Assembly (NCBI GenBank): GCA_963573305.1
Contig: OY754327.1
Coordinates: forward strand, 185,698,386 to 185,762,385
Length of the DNA stretch: 64,000 bases
Reading direction: 5' to 3'
Source: Pyrrhosoma nymphula
Lineage: Eukaryota > Arthropoda > Insecta > Odonata > Coenagrionidae
This document shows positions 1 through 11,825 of this stretch, one piece after another (within the stretch, counting starts at the first letter, position 1; every line of letters begins with the position of its first letter). The position numbers were made by a program, and so were the translations under genes. Below the pieces are notes generated by a model that was given only the letters and a program-made list of their open reading frames with translations, ran no database searches and was not told the origin of the DNA.

Positions 1-345
1 TTTCGGGAAGATGGACGGAACACGTTGAAAAATTTTATGGCTTGGAGCCTCTAGCAAGCTACGCTCTAGAAGTATGAGCGACGAGGGAAAGGCCAACTTG
101 TGCCCAGGAATATACTCGAAAGTGAGAAAGAATAAGCATAAATGGAGAAGATAGGAAGAAAGCACTTGAAGCAAATAATATCACTGGAATATAAAAATAT
201 AGATATATAAAATATACTCATTAACAACATTAATAAGGCAAGAAAATGGCCAGAGAACTTTTATAATGCTGCATTAATACCCATCCTAGAGAAGAAGAAA
301 TCGATGCATAGCGGAAAGCACAGAACAATGGCCTCAGCCAACGAA
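1..345 (+). pseudogene. Degenerate RTE-type reverse transcriptase fragment
   Basis: Short stretches read as an RTE-clade LINE polyprotein. From base 3 the frame gives GRWTEHVEKFYG, equivalent to ERWKEYVEELYG in the better preserved RTE copy at 51.8-54.1 kb. Near 203-345 it gives NINKARKWPENFYNAALIPI followed by KHRTMAS, equivalent to the IYEGGVWPKNFAKTVLIPI and NRAISLIS segment of reverse transcriptase (motifs 1-2). Stops and frameshifts separate the blocks, so no functional protein is made. The element runs off the left edge of the window; the catalytic FxDD region is not present to the right, so the copy is truncated or interrupted near 345-470. The assignment rests on internal comparison and knowledge of the RTE family. 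Confidence 0.7.
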
Positions 346-1340
346 GCGGAAGAACCAAACAATGAACGGAAGTGTGATGATCTTGAGGGTTTGGAGCTAG
401 GAAAGAAAAAGCCCATGAACCCACCAATATTGACTGGTGGGACCCCTATGATGGTGTTAGACTGGGTACACATGTCATAAATTCAAAATACGGTCAGAGC
501 ACCTTTTCAGGTGACCTGAAAACAAGCATTGCTGCTTAATTTCCAGGAAAAATGTTTTTTCTATTAGTAATTGAAATATGTCCTGGACATTACTTCCCGT
601 CTACAAACTGATGAGTGCCTTCCAAAACAGTCCTACACTCACTCTACACTCTGGTGGTAGATCACAAGAAGTGTAGTGACAAGAATTAATTGTAACCACC
701 ACTAAAATTGTCATGACTAGAACTGAGTAAAACAGTACCTTGAAGCTTAAATAGTTCATTGATTGAAATTGGAATGGAATATTAAATACATTTTATAAAA
801 TATTACATTAAATATTATAGCATGGTGTTGCGTTCATTTTGCTATCTCCAACTACTTATTGCATTTTTTGGGACTTAAAATCATTTTATGATTCGTACCT
901 GATAAAACGATGCATAAAATTTCCAAATATTTTATCAATTGAAATTTAAAAGACAAGATGAAAATAAATGTTTGCGTGCAAAGAAAGCGCTTCATGAAAA
1001 GAGGAATGGGTCGACATATCTAACATCAATAAATCTTCTATCTATAAGGATCTAAAAATAAATAAAGACTTGCAAATACACAAATACTAGAGACAGCGAA
1101 CGAATGTGAGCACACTTTAATCGATTGCTATTGCTAGCATTTAACCCGTTAAATTTCTCCGCAGAATTCCCAACATTCTTCAACCAATCGATGAACATAC
1201 GAGATATGATTAATCACATGAAATTACGTGAAGTGGCAATAAAAAAACAACGGTAATAGTTTTAGAGTTTTAGGATACCCAGGTTTATGAATGAAATCAT
1301 GATATAGATAAAATGATGTACCCATCCTTTTGCTTCCAAT
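346..1340. other. AT-rich DNA without recognisable feature
   Basis: No open frame, tRNA-like box or repeat structure is convincing here. Small open frames near 230-473 on the minus strand are antisense to the RTE fragment. The base composition is AT-rich with long A and T runs, typical of the non-island DNA in this window. Confidence 0.5.
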
Positions 1341-1935
1341 CCATGTCATGCATAGGATGATGGCATTTCAATAAGTAGGTATATATATTGACAGAGAATG
1401 AATATCCTAAAAATATCAACATGGCGATATGTATTTATTTCGCCGATGTTTCTGGGGCCGTCGCACCTCTTTCCCTCTTTCGAAGCTTTGATTGTGGACA
1501 CAAGACAGACGAGTGAAGCAAATAACAGCAAAATCTTTCGCCGCGCACACATTTCCATTCCCCCTGCATTGTGAGAACCCACGAGGGTGAACAGGGGGGC
1601 GGGGGGGCGTCTTCCACCCACCCCCCTTTATAAAAATCACCCTCTGAGTCCTCGCCGAGCCCTTCAGGTGTCAGGAGAGGGGGCGTCGGACACCTGCCTC
1701 CACCCCCCCCCCCGCCACCCCCTTCCCTTCTCCTCCGCAAAAGCGGGAGTCGCTCCGTCTCTCGGCGTAATCCGGCTTTAATGACTGACGTCACACACAC
1801 ACACAGGGACACCACCACCTCCTGTGGCGCTCTCGCTAACTAATCCGGATTAAGAGATTTGCCGTGCCACGGGGAGTTTTTCTGGGTGGGGGGGGGGGCG
1901 GTGGAAAGTGGAAAGGAGGAAGGGGGGCATTTTCG
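1341..1935. repeat. GC-rich low-complexity island with G/C runs and (CA)n
   Basis: The segment holds G and C homopolymers (about 1595-1630, 1705-1725 and 1888-1900) and a (CA)n run near 1790-1805. Open frames of up to 127 codons occur on both strands, but they encode runs of Gly, Pro and Arg and are composition artefacts. The proline codons CCC and glycine codons GGG come directly from the homopolymers. Confidence 0.6.
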
Positions 1936-2720
1936 CGTCCGTCTTGAGAGGCACTTCGGTTAGAGGGGAGAGGTAGAGAATGGGGAAGACAGAGTCGCCA
2001 AATTCAGAGTTATTCAAGACGGCGCGACATCCGACGCCGCCCCTGGAAGCGTAGTCGGCTACCTGTATTCAATCAACAATGCGAGGGATAGAAATGAATA
2101 TTGAAAATTTCCCAATTCTACCTTTAAAAAAAGTAATCAGATCGACGCCACGCCTGGTTGGGTGAAGGTTGGTCGTGGCGGACGACTTCAAATTCCTGAA
2201 GGTGTTGGCATAACTTCGCTCCTATACGAAAAAAACACTAGCAATATTTGTGGAACTGCAGTTGCCCATAGAGCACAAATACAGCCCACGGAGAAAAGAG
2301 AATCTCGCTCCAGTTAGGCCTCGTCTCGACTATACCTCATCTATTCGGGATCCAGTGCAGAATGTTTAAAGAGGTAACTAAATGGAATGAAAAGGAAAGT
2401 AGCACGCATCACTAGCAACTAAGCGAGCAAAGAGTAGATAAAACGAAGGTGTGTGAATGAGTGAGTTGGATAACACTAGAGTATCGAATATGAACAGCAA
2501 GGCAAGGAAATAACTACAAGAGTAATTTAGATCACGAGGGTTTCACGTTGGCAGGAAGGATTTGTAAAATAACTTGATGGCGATTCTTGATGTCATCAAA
2601 TTTTTCTTCTTCACTTCCGCTCGGGGCCCGGGGCCGGGAAAGAGCAACTGAATCGGAAAGGAATAATCTCCGTAAATAGATGAGCCCATTGCATTTAGAT
2701 TTTATTTCAGTCAATCGGGT
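1936..2720. other. Mixed-composition DNA, nothing recognised
   Basis: No repeat family, RNA gene or credible exon is seen. A 60-codon minus-strand frame at 2532-2714 has no recognisable domain. Confidence 0.4.
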
Positions 2721-3110
2721 AAATACTTTCTAACCTCCCCTTTGGCCTCACAACCTCCCCCCGTGGACGTAGTGCGGCCCACCGCTAAGGGAGGGCGCCG
2801 AGGTCAAAATCGCACGCCGCAGATCGAGGGGGCCCCCCAATAGCACCCACCCTCCTCCACTTCCCCCCCCCCCCCAACTAAAGACGCCCCCTTCCGGAAG
2901 CCACCTTTCAAACCACACTCACCCGTGTGGTTTGAACTCATCCCTCAACTCGACAGCGGGAGGTGCCACGGTGCCAGAATGCGTCGTACCCCGGCGAATA
3001 TGAAGAGGGAGGGGCAGATTTTCGCAAGCCTTCTCCCCCTCCCCCCCCACCCTTCCCCCATATGTCACTCATTTCCCTCCAACCCAGCCTTTACGATGCG
3101 CAGGTAGACC
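2721..3110. repeat. C-rich, CpG-containing low-complexity island
   Basis: There are long C tracts (about 2863-2878 and 3038-3058) mixed with CpG-containing unique sequence. The 60-codon plus frame at 2925-3107 is Pro/Ser-rich and not convincing. The island is the second of a series of similar islands across the window. Confidence 0.5.
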
Positions 3111-5040
3111 CGTTAACCCGACACAAATGAAGAGTGTCTTTCTTCCTTTTCCGGTGCAAATGGTAAACATTAGTCTCTCGAGGATTCGATTGAATCTGAG
3201 GACTCTGATCCAAGGATTCGAGATCCGATGGATACCTCTAAACGATATTGGAGTTTCGATATTCCGGGAGGTGTATCCACTGCGACTAGGTAAATTATAT
3301 CATTCGGAATCTCGCGACGGAATAGTCATCTCTGGCCGCCTTTCACTTCGAAAGCGTTGATATATTGCGGGAAAATTCATTACGGCATGGATATGTAAGC
3401 GAAGATAAGATAGTCAAGCAACGTTTCATTTTGAAATTTCGGCGCTTGCACACTGCGCCCCTATAACCTTTCAATGCCAAAAGCCGACCATGGAGATTTT
3501 ACCCTTTTTTAGGTGTTTAAGTTTGGCTGAGAAGTCCACAAATGTACTCCTTGGTTTTGGATGACGAAGTTCTGAACCATAGAAAAAAATACACCGGATA
3601 AGTCAGGTTGTTGTTTCATAACCACGCAAAGGTAAAAAATACACATTCGAAGTCCAACCTTTATACGGACATTTATTAGATTCACTGTTTCAGGTCTTCA
3701 AATCGCCCAATACATTAAATTTATTATATTAAAGAGCCCAGATATTTTGTAAAACATTCGCATCTATCTTTGTAAGAATCGAAGCTGGTCGAACCATGAG
3801 TGAGAGGTCACATTTGGAGTCTATACAAAATCGACAAAGAGTGGAATTAGGTATGTACTTATGAATTACATTTAGGAGAAACATTCCAATAGAAAAGTCG
3901 CGATTTACGTGATTCACAGTAATTCTGTATCCCATGAAAGTATTTCTAAAGGCTATAATGCACCGTGGAAGCACGTTAAAGTATTCAATTTCAGAATGAG
4001 AAGTAGCAAAAGCCTGCAAATTAACCAAATAAAGATGCACGGAAATGCTTCGAAACGCTAAGTTAGAAAACATCTGCTCTCGCGAGAGAGCCCCCAGTAC
4101 TGCCTGCTATTCTGGTGGTAAATAAAGCCACACATTAGGTATGTTGCTAGCAAGCTAGGAAGCATTTCAAAGTCACTTGCGCTTAATTAACGCCTTCGTT
4201 TAGAGTGAATACATTTTATGGCGAGACTGAAATTGATGCTCAGTTCTCTTTCTATTTTAAAGGATATTACTTATATTCTAGTTCTTTGGAACAACCAGAA
4301 CTGCTTATAGGCTCATAGACTTGCAAGACAACACAAAAATGAATATGAGTTTTATTAAAATATGCGCATGTACTGGAAAGGAACCAAGATTCACAATTTG
4401 GAGAAAACAAGATTCGGATTCGATATAAAGTTTAGATTCGTCATCGCTTCAAAATACCGATTCCCACGCATTTCTACGTGGAGTCTTCCACCATATGATT
4501 CTAACTCAGTCATTCCCAAAGGGGATGGATGATATGACGGGAGACGATCGATAGCCATTCTAGACCCGTTCATTTTCATTTGTACAAATTGTTCGCATTG
4601 GTACAATTAATGATGCCATTTTGCCTAGACGTCTACATCGCATGAGAAGAAATGCAGCCTACACGTAGCTCGAGCAAACATGGGAGAGGTACATTGACTG
4701 TGATGGAGGGCACTAATTCACTGCGCAATGTACACCTAAACAACAATGTTTTACCGCATTCGATGTTTCCTCACCCCTGTCCAAAGGGAGCCCTCGCTCC
4801 GTGCGATCGAACTAACACAAATACTCAAAGTAATCACGCACACCAGCCCCCTCCGCCCGAATCCGCAAAACCCCTTCCCCATCTTACCTCCCCCACCCCA
4901 CCCCCTGCCCCCTCCCCCTTATCGTTTCCGACACCACTCCCCTCCCCTGCACCAAAGTCTCCCACTCCACTTAATCCAATCTCTCCGACATTTATCTTCA
5001 TTTTCTAGCAAACTTCATTAAGGGAGAAATTTAGAGGCCA
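3111..5040. other. Unassigned DNA, ending in a pyrimidine-rich stretch
   Basis: No gene or element is recognised. The plus frame at 3127-3360 lies in short degenerate repeats of AGGATTCGA-like sequence. The 114-codon minus frame at 3729-4073 has no identifiable domain and sits in AT-rich DNA. From about 4830 to 4960 the plus strand is almost pure C/T with CCCC blocks, which creates proline-rich shadow frames. Confidence 0.4.
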
Positions 5041-5330
5041 GGGCCCGTTCCCCCCCCCCCCCCCAACCTCCCTTCAACCCCCTTTCCCCCCCTCCATCCC
5101 TCCCTCATGATCCCGCGCGCGCTTTGCGTCCCCGAAGACGGCGCTGGCAGGCACGAGAGAGACGCCTACGGAGGCGACGCGTCGCGACGCCCGACTCAAC
5201 ACGGGTATGTCCTCCACGGCACCTCGCTCCGGAGAGAGCCCAGGTGGTGCGCAGGTCACCAGGGCGCGCCCATGACCCCGAATCCATTGTAGGACAGTGG
5301 AGACGCGGCATCCGCGACCTTTGACGGCGG
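5041..5330. repeat. GC-rich CpG island-like segment
   Basis: A C homopolymer near 5050-5064 is followed by CpG-dense sequence (about 5110-5320), with overlapping open frames on both strands and no family match. It contains the 18-mer CGACGCGTCGCGACGCCC at 5175-5192, which recurs exactly at 45681-45698. A promoter or regulatory island is possible but unproven. Confidence 0.4.
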
Positions 5331-5407
5331 AGATAAATTGAAGGCGGAAGGCGTTACTTAACGTTAATCTGACGCCGTAATTTAAGCCTTTCTTCACTTA
5401 TCATGCA

Positions 5408-5791
5408 CACCCTGGTGAAAATATAGCGTGAAGGGGGCGTCAATGAAGCTCCTATCGGAGAGTGAAGGAAGAGTTGACCAATCCACAAGGGAGGGTGAAC
5501 GGAGAGTCTGGGGAGCGTAAAGTGGAACACAAGAGTAAACGAAGCGTCGTCTTGGAGTGTTAACGGAGCGTAGACGGGGTACAAGTCTACTCCCGCCTCT
5601 ATTTTCATTTAAAAAATTTGCCTATAAAAAAGGGACTCTCAGTTCGCTCTTGCGGAAGAGTTCGGGACACGTGTTTGGATTGAAAAATCTCGGAGAGTAA
5701 TCGGGGAGTAAAGGAAGCTCTTCCAAGAGTATAGAATTCCCCGTTGACGCTGCCTCTACGCTAGGGTAAGCGTTCGATTTTTACCAGGGCA
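5408..5791. mobile_element. MITE-like element with degenerate terminal inverted repeats
   Basis: The left end reads CCCTGGTGAAAATATAGCGT (from 5410). The right end, read on the minus strand from about 5790, gives CCCTGGTAAAAATCGAACGC. Further in, both ends share GCGTCAA, which makes an imperfect terminal inverted repeat of about 20-35 bp. The interior is built of degenerate short units resembling GGAGNGTNAACGGAG, in both orientations. There is no coding capacity and the length is about 380 bp. No target duplication is evident, so the superfamily is unknown. This is most likely an old non-autonomous DNA transposon. Confidence 0.5.
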
Positions 5792-5829
5792 GTCAACGAT
5801 CCCAAGATAGGTTTGCCGCAGATGTTCAC

Positions 5830-6012
5830 CTCACTCACTTTTCAGCCACTGCCTTCATCATTCCTTATTTTCACATTCCTCGGGTGTTCCATCCTCAGTT
5901 TTTCTCAGTAATTCTATCAATTTACTGATGAGTTGTTCTCTGGTTTCCCACCGGGTTAGGCTTTCCATGATTGCCGACGTCTTGGCAGGAAGACTTTCCT
6001 CATCAGCATCAT
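5830..6012 (-). mobile_element. Fragment of retroelement end carrying a hammerhead-like motif
   Basis: On the minus strand, from 6006 down to 5973, the sequence gives CTGATGA, a 4-bp stem GGAA/TTCC around AGTC, then TGCCAAGACGTCGGC. The plan is CUGAUGA, stem II, then a position where hammerhead ribozymes have GAAAC; here it reads CAAGAC, so the core is damaged. The last block ACGTCGGC is identical to the end of the better motif at 54407-54444. Hammerhead ribozymes are known from Penelope-like retroelements, and motifs of this layout are typical there. No GIY-YIG or reverse transcriptase frame is nearby. Assignment to a Penelope-like element is inference. Confidence 0.45.
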
Positions 6013-6790
6013 TCGCCGGGAAAGCCTAAAATCATACACATCTGTCAATTTACTTTTAATCCATTACTGTTTTGCATGAAGGTCGTTATTCCTCAGATTG
6101 TGTCCAATAGCTGTGCTTCCTCTACTTCGCATAATATTCATTAGCATTTGTTCCTCTATAATTCAGCACAGGTCGTCTTAATAGTTGACTCTTACCGCAC
6201 ATTAAATCGTCATCATCTATTTCCAACACTAAAGCATCTATCGTACATGCAACTTGTACATTTGTGCCATGCACGTTTATTCCTGATTTTTATTTTTAAT
6301 TTATTTCATTTATTATTTTTCCACCGTAAATATTGAGGAGTATGGGTGAAAATGCCTTAAATTTCGTGAACGATATGAAATCGTAATGCCGATGATGAAG
6401 ACTTGTTAGAAAGTTCCATTCGTTTTAAATTTTCTTTATCAAATACGTATCAACCCTTTTTTTTCTGACATCATGCACGTCTTACCTTCCTACTTATACT
6501 CTCAGCATTCAATTGTGGTAATACAAGTTTAATTGAGCTGATTGCACAGATGTGACTTTACTCATGTACTTGTGTATAAAAAGCCTTATGTTGCATTTGT
6601 AGTGTAGATTCAACTCATGTTGGAAACCCTCGAGGTGGCCGGTTAGGCTCGCAGTTGATTCCGATATAGATGAAAAGGCACATTACTGCAATCCCGGGTC
6701 AGTTGAAGTCAAAGTGAACCCGTCCACAGATGCAATGGGATTAATTCCATTCTTCGTGTATCACGTGGGTCGCAGGAAAGATGACCACAG
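6013..6790. other. AT-rich DNA, nothing firmly recognised
   Basis: There is no credible gene. A stretch at about 6628-6700 has a GGTGGCCGGTTAGG sequence like a tRNA D-arm, but the partner T-arm is not acceptable (see rejected items). Confidence 0.4.
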
Positions 6791-6794
6791 ACTG

Positions 6795-7292
6795 AGATAA
6801 TCTCAAGCCTTCTAATATGAAGCGAGCACATGGGATCCGGTGCAGAAAGACTTAATCCGGGGACTTAATAAAAAACAAAGGAAAGCTGCGCGATTCGTCA
6901 AAAACTGCTACGGCCGTACAGACAGCGTTACACAGATGTTAAACGAATTAGGTTGGGAGCCGCTAGAGACTCGGAGGCTGCGCGCTAGGCTTAGATTACT
7001 TGAGCAATTAAGAATAGATATCTTTAAGAGCGACACGGAGAACATCACATTAGAACCCCACTATATTTCCAGGTCCGACAGAAACGATAAATTAAGAGAG
7101 ATATATTGCCGAACGGATAGGTATGGGAATTCGTTTTTTCCCTCAACAATAAGGGACTTTAATAAATGCTAGGCGTAATTTCATTAGAGCGTTTCCTTTT
7201 TATATTTAAACGGCTGGTGTCCAAACACCCCCCGCCACACGCCTATTGAGGTGGCTTGCGGGGTAGTATATAGATGTAGAAGTAGATGTGAG
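6795..7292 (+). mobile_element. 3' end of a CR1/L2-like LINE (reverse transcriptase C-terminus)
   Basis: The open part at 6840-7172 encodes the C-terminal tail of a non-LTR reverse transcriptase: KKQRKAARFVKNCYGRTDSV, then MLNELGWEPLETRRLRARLRLL, and PHYISRSDRNDK. The preceding codons give EASTWDPVQ after a stop, matching the family's EYASxVWDP segment, so the coding remnant begins before 6815. The 3' untranslated part ends in GGGTAGTATATAGATGTAG plus a short (GATGTA)-type repeat, which is how L2/Crack/Daphne-like LINEs end. The copy is 5'-truncated, as expected of target-primed integration. It is a sister of the copy at 39040-39518. Confidence 0.85.
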
Positions 7293-7299
7293 TAAAGAA

Positions 7300-8345
7300 G
7301 TTTAAATATCGTCTCCTGATTGCGGTCAGAAGTGCAGATGAGCGTCTCCATGAAACAATTGAAGATTGAAATAAAATGACTTTATTTTTTAAAATCGACG
7401 TAAACAAAGGCATTCGGGCACACCGGAACGACACACAACCGCCCGGGCGAGGTTTTGCATCGACTGCGGGTCATTTCTCAGGAGGTCGATTGACCTCGAG
7501 TCAGTCAGTCAGGGGGAGAGAGTGTGAGAGCGTGCGGGAGGGTGCGGCGGCCGAGAGGGAGCGGCATCCGCGGCACCACTCGGCGAAGGAAGTGCTCAGG
7601 TGAGGAACGATGGGGGGTGAAGGGGGGGGGGAAAGGGAAGGCTAGGGAGGGAGAGGGTACGGGTGGTGACAAAACTCCGATGAAGGACCCTTACCCCCCT
7701 AAATTCCATCTTCCGAGTCGACCCCTCCCCGGCTGACACACCCGAGACTTTCTTTGTTGGAGGTCTTCAGGACGGGAGTCTCCAGAGACCACAAGATCAC
7801 CTGCGGGCAGCACATAAGCCCCTGGGAACACTCTCACATCGAGCACATGACACGACTATGATGCTAGCTCAAGATACAGCCGCTGCGTGGTCAGAAGCAT
7901 TTAGTGTTCCAAACGAAAAGGTTCGAGAGTTCCCATTCGTCATAAGAGAGCTGAACACTCCCCCTTTTCCTTCCTCTGTCGTCATAGTTCTCATCTCTCT
8001 CCGTTTTTAACTATGAAACGCCAACCCCAAACTCCCCTGCCACACGCCCTGGCGGCGGGTAGGTAATAGGCAGATTTAGAGGTCGGGGATGTTTCAGTGA
8101 AGGGGGTGTTCGAGCACACCCATTGCCAACGCGGTTTGCAAGGAGGATCCCCATCTCCCAGTTCATTAGTCGTGGAGGGAAGGGGGGGATGAGGGGGGCT
8201 AGGTCGTTCTCCTCCTCTCATCCCCAGCACTTCCTGCCCCCCTTAGATGGAAGGGGGGGCGGCGGCGAGCGACCGCGAGAGTCGGAATGAAAATAATTGC
8301 TAACGCGATTACTTTCCGAAGAGGCGGCGGCGCGGCGCCGCACAT
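7300..8345. other. Mixed and GC-rich DNA with G-run island
   Basis: There are G-rich blocks at about 7610-7660, 8180-8215 and 8250-8270, plus CpG-rich pieces ending in GGCGGCGGCGCGGCGCCGC near 8320. Open frames are short and basic or proline-rich. No domain or RNA gene was identified. Confidence 0.4.
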
Positions 8346-9400
8346 TGGGCCAAACTGAAATAAAGCTGGCCAAAATACTAATAACTTTAATCATTTCGCG
8401 TCCATATCCAACATGAAGTGCATTGCTAAGATATTTTGGCCTGATGAACGTGATTTTATCATTATTTTGTCAATACATCCTACAGACTCAGCACTATTAA
8501 TTGCATAAAAATTAAATATGCAATAATAAAGCTTAAATATGGATGGTTGAGTGGTCAAGTTTAAATTCAAAATTTCCTATGATAATCATCAAAATACTGT
8601 AATTAATAATTCTAGGAGCTATAAAATTCGTAACAAAATTGTCCGAGCGGAATTTTAATGCATAATGCATTTTAACAAATTATGAGTGGCTACTGCAACA
8701 GAATGGGAGGATTTGAAAATATGTTTCTCGATGGAAATGAACTTGCATCAAGTTAAAACGTCTATAATTTTTAGCTATAGCTTACGTAGATTACATTTTC
8801 ACAAAAAAATAAATATATAATTAATTTTTTATTGCAAAATTAGTTAAAAATTGGCTACGTTTTACTCAATTGCATTTTGCTATAATTTCGTCGTGCTACT
8901 GGGATCAGGAATCAACATATATGTAAACCAGAGGAAGAGACCATGATAATTTATTATTTACATTTTAATATTAAACAAATATTTGTCAATAATATCATCA
9001 TCAAAAACTTGAATAAATATTTTTAAAAACAATACTGATAAAAAGTTTTTGCAAGAATTTCCTTCTGAATTAGGTTCTATATGCTCTTCTCTATCACACA
9101 GTGTAAATTACTCCATGTAGCCTGATGTCGATAAAAAAGATAATTACCGTAACATAAAATTTAATGAAAAATCAGCACAGTTATTGAAAATTTTTTAAAA
9201 TATTAAAAAACAAGTAAAACGAAACAAACTTTATCTCCATTCATGCAATAAGGATCAATTTTGAGGATCAAAATACTTGAAAACCAACATTCTTATTAAA
9301 GACTCTTTAATAAAGCAATATATTTAGCTATTTTCCATGGAAAAATGTCGGTCGCCAAAATCACCCTGACATGCTCTACTTAGACCAGCTGTAAAAATTA
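8346..9400. other. Very AT-rich DNA, no feature
   Basis: Long A/T-rich sequence without open frames above 60 codons and without recognisable repeats. It is probably old, decayed intergenic or intronic sequence. Confidence 0.5.
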
Positions 9401-10200
9401 TCGTGGCGTATTCCATGCTTTGTATGGTGTCTCATCTTGTAGAGCATATGCTTAATAATATAAATCAACTGTTTTGGTTGGTTTACGCAAACTTCATTTT
9501 TCGACTTTTGGCCAGCTTTTTTGGATTTTGGCCCACTGTGCGGTGCGCGGGTCGCGGGCTCCTCCCCTTTGGCGTGCCGTGGGGACGGCGCATCGTAGCG
9601 GTGTTGGTGCGGGTCCTCCGCCCTCCCCCGGAGGGATCGAGAGGGCTTCGTCCACGCCTCCACCCGCTCCCACACTCCTCCCGGCTCCCACACAAACAAG
9701 AGAGGGGCCAAAAATTAACCCGCGAGAAAAACCTCCATCCTTCCCCTTTTCCTTTCCCGCCGCGTAAACGAATTCCCCCGTGTGGGCGTTCGGCACGGAG
9801 GGCGCATTGTCCTCTGCAGTTGTCACACTCCGCCCGCCAAATAGAATGCTAATCAAGAGGAGAGGCCGGGAAGAGAACTTAATTAATTAGACATACACTG
9901 CTCTGGCCGCCAGAACCTCCGCGCTCACCGACGCCGTCGGCTTAACCAATTCCTCCGTCTCTGTTTGCAGAACGCGAGACTCCCACCGCCGTGGCGGCGC
10001 CAGCGAAGACCGGAAGCGTCCTTACCTGGAAAGAGAAATGAATGCAAAATTCGAGCGTTAAAAATAGCGACTCGTATGGCCGTGTATGCATTCTGGGGAG
10101 GGAGTTCTAGGGAGGGGGTGGGAGGAGGGGGAGGAGGGGGGGAGGGGGGGGAAAGGGGGTGGGAAGCGGAATAAAGTCCGTGGAATTCACTCTCTCATTC
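9401..10200. repeat. GC-rich island with polypurine/polypyrimidine blocks
   Basis: CpG-containing GC-rich DNA at 9540-9840 and a nearly pure G/A block at about 10100-10165. The frames at 9376-9856 overlap each other on both strands and are dominated by Pro, Arg and Ser, so they are not annotated as genes. Confidence 0.5.
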
Positions 10201-10811
10201 CGGAATGTATTCCTCTCGGACATAATTGCTGATATTTGCTTTAACTTCGAGCCGCGATATAATGCATGCAAGGCCACTTCATTACGCTTTCAGGACAACG
10301 GTGCTAATCTTTAAAGATATTTCAGCTGGAGTTCGCACGTTCTTCGCGCGCTGCCGAAGCCTTACCACGCGGAGCAACTCACTGAGAGTTGGATGAGCCC
10401 ATAAGCACGTATGTACACATTAGCACTATTTTTCATAAAATAAATAATGTGGCCATATTTTGGAACATGTTGCATTTCATTGTCACCTTCGAACATCAAG
10501 CTTCGAAACATCATCGTAATGGAATGCTGATGTCGAATCGTTCGTGTCCAAGCGAGTGGCAATGAACACGGAGACGGCGCCCAATTTTTCAGTCATTCTG
10601 GCTTCTTCGCTCCCTTGATGAAAGAGCTTGCCCACCCTTGCATATGTTTCATCCATCCCTTTGTTTCGGTTGCACCCTTTCGGATGGTTTGAGGGGTAAC
10701 CCCGAGCGACGCATACGAACGGGAGCACAAAAAGAGGGGGGGGAGGGCGGAAAGGGGGGTGGGATGACAATGCATTCCATCACGTCGTCACCTCGTGGAA
10801 GTGACAATGAA
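10201..10811. other. Unassigned DNA
   Basis: Nothing recognisable apart from a short G-rich patch at 10733-10762. Overlapping frames at 10362-10871 on both strands show no domain. Confidence 0.4.
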
Positions 10812-11185
10812 ATGCTCTTGCCTGTGACTGCGCTCTGGTTTACCAAAGGGAAGCGTCTTGAAAATCCTTAATCTCTTTATGGCTGTAGACTTATACAATT
10901 TTATTTCACTTTCAATTAAATACCAAATTTATATATTAAAAAGGGAAGCATTAATACTTGGCAATATTTATTATCTTAAATAACTGTAAATATAGTGGCA
11001 AAGATATGCTCTTGCCTGTGACTGCGCTCTGGTTTACCAAAGGGAAGCGTCTTGAAAATCCTTAATCTCTTTATGGCTGTAGATTTATACAATTTTATTT
11101 CACTCTCGATTGAATACCAAATTTATCTACTAAAAAGGGAAGCATTACTACGTGGCAATAATTATTACCTTAAATACATATTTGT
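10812..11185 (+). repeat. 194-bp direct tandem duplication
   Basis: Copy 1 (10812-11005) and copy 2 (11006 to about 11185) both start ATGCTCTTGCCTGTGACTGC. They continue together through GGTTTACCAAAGGGAAGCG and the later TTTATGGCTGTAGA block. They differ by scattered substitutions and by divergence at the far end of copy 2. The spacing of the shared starts is 194 bp. No coding function is apparent; this is a local segmental duplication. Confidence 0.9.
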
Positions 11186-11820
11186 AAAAATCATCAATAC
11201 GGCTTATTTTGAAATATTATGGCAAAACCTCGAAAATCCCGTTCAACTGCCTCGGCATTCGTTTTATTGAAGTAAATTCTCGTTTCAGTCACATACGTCC
11301 CTCAAAATCAGAAATACTTTTTCACCCAAGGAAAGCTAAGAAACTCGGAAGCGAAAAAAGATTTTATAACGATTTGTATTTTGGTCTCCAGGTAGTCAAC
11401 GTCGGGAGTAGATAATGGTCTCCGAGAAATTACAGCTATGGAGAGAATGCGCAAAAGTGAACGCGCGGAATCGAATAGAATGTCTGTTAGAAAGTATGCA
11501 TGCCAAGTTAAGACTTTTATTCAAATCAGAGAATATTTTCTGGGAAATGTATATAGCTATAGTGAAGGCATACCCTACGATACTGCGATGAAATCGAATC
11601 CATATTTGTTAAATCGCGCATTTTTCATTCAAAGAAAAAATCCAAAGACAAGTGGACAAAGGCTTCACGATTCCAATCCTGCGCTCCTGCCCTCAAATCC
11701 CCTCTCACTGCCGCCTCGGACATGACCTCCATAGGGAAGAGGCACTCGCATATTACTCATATCAAGATATTTTGATCAGAAAAGGAATATATCCTACACG
11801 TAATTCACCATATTACTCTG
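11186..11820. other. Unassigned DNA
   Basis: The plus frames at 11209-11415, 11438-11725 and 11652-11924 are open but show no recognisable domain or codon pattern. No splice-site context makes them convincing exons. Confidence 0.35.
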
Positions 11821-11825
11821 TAGTA

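Noticed and set aside
3729..4073. 114-codon minus frame
   Set aside because: No domain, no splice context, and AT-rich codon use like surrounding noncoding DNA.
6628..6705. tRNA-like stretch with GGTGGCCGGTTAGG
   Set aside because: Resembles an A-box, but the expected GGTTCGANTCC B-box is absent; only CAATCCCGGGTC is found.
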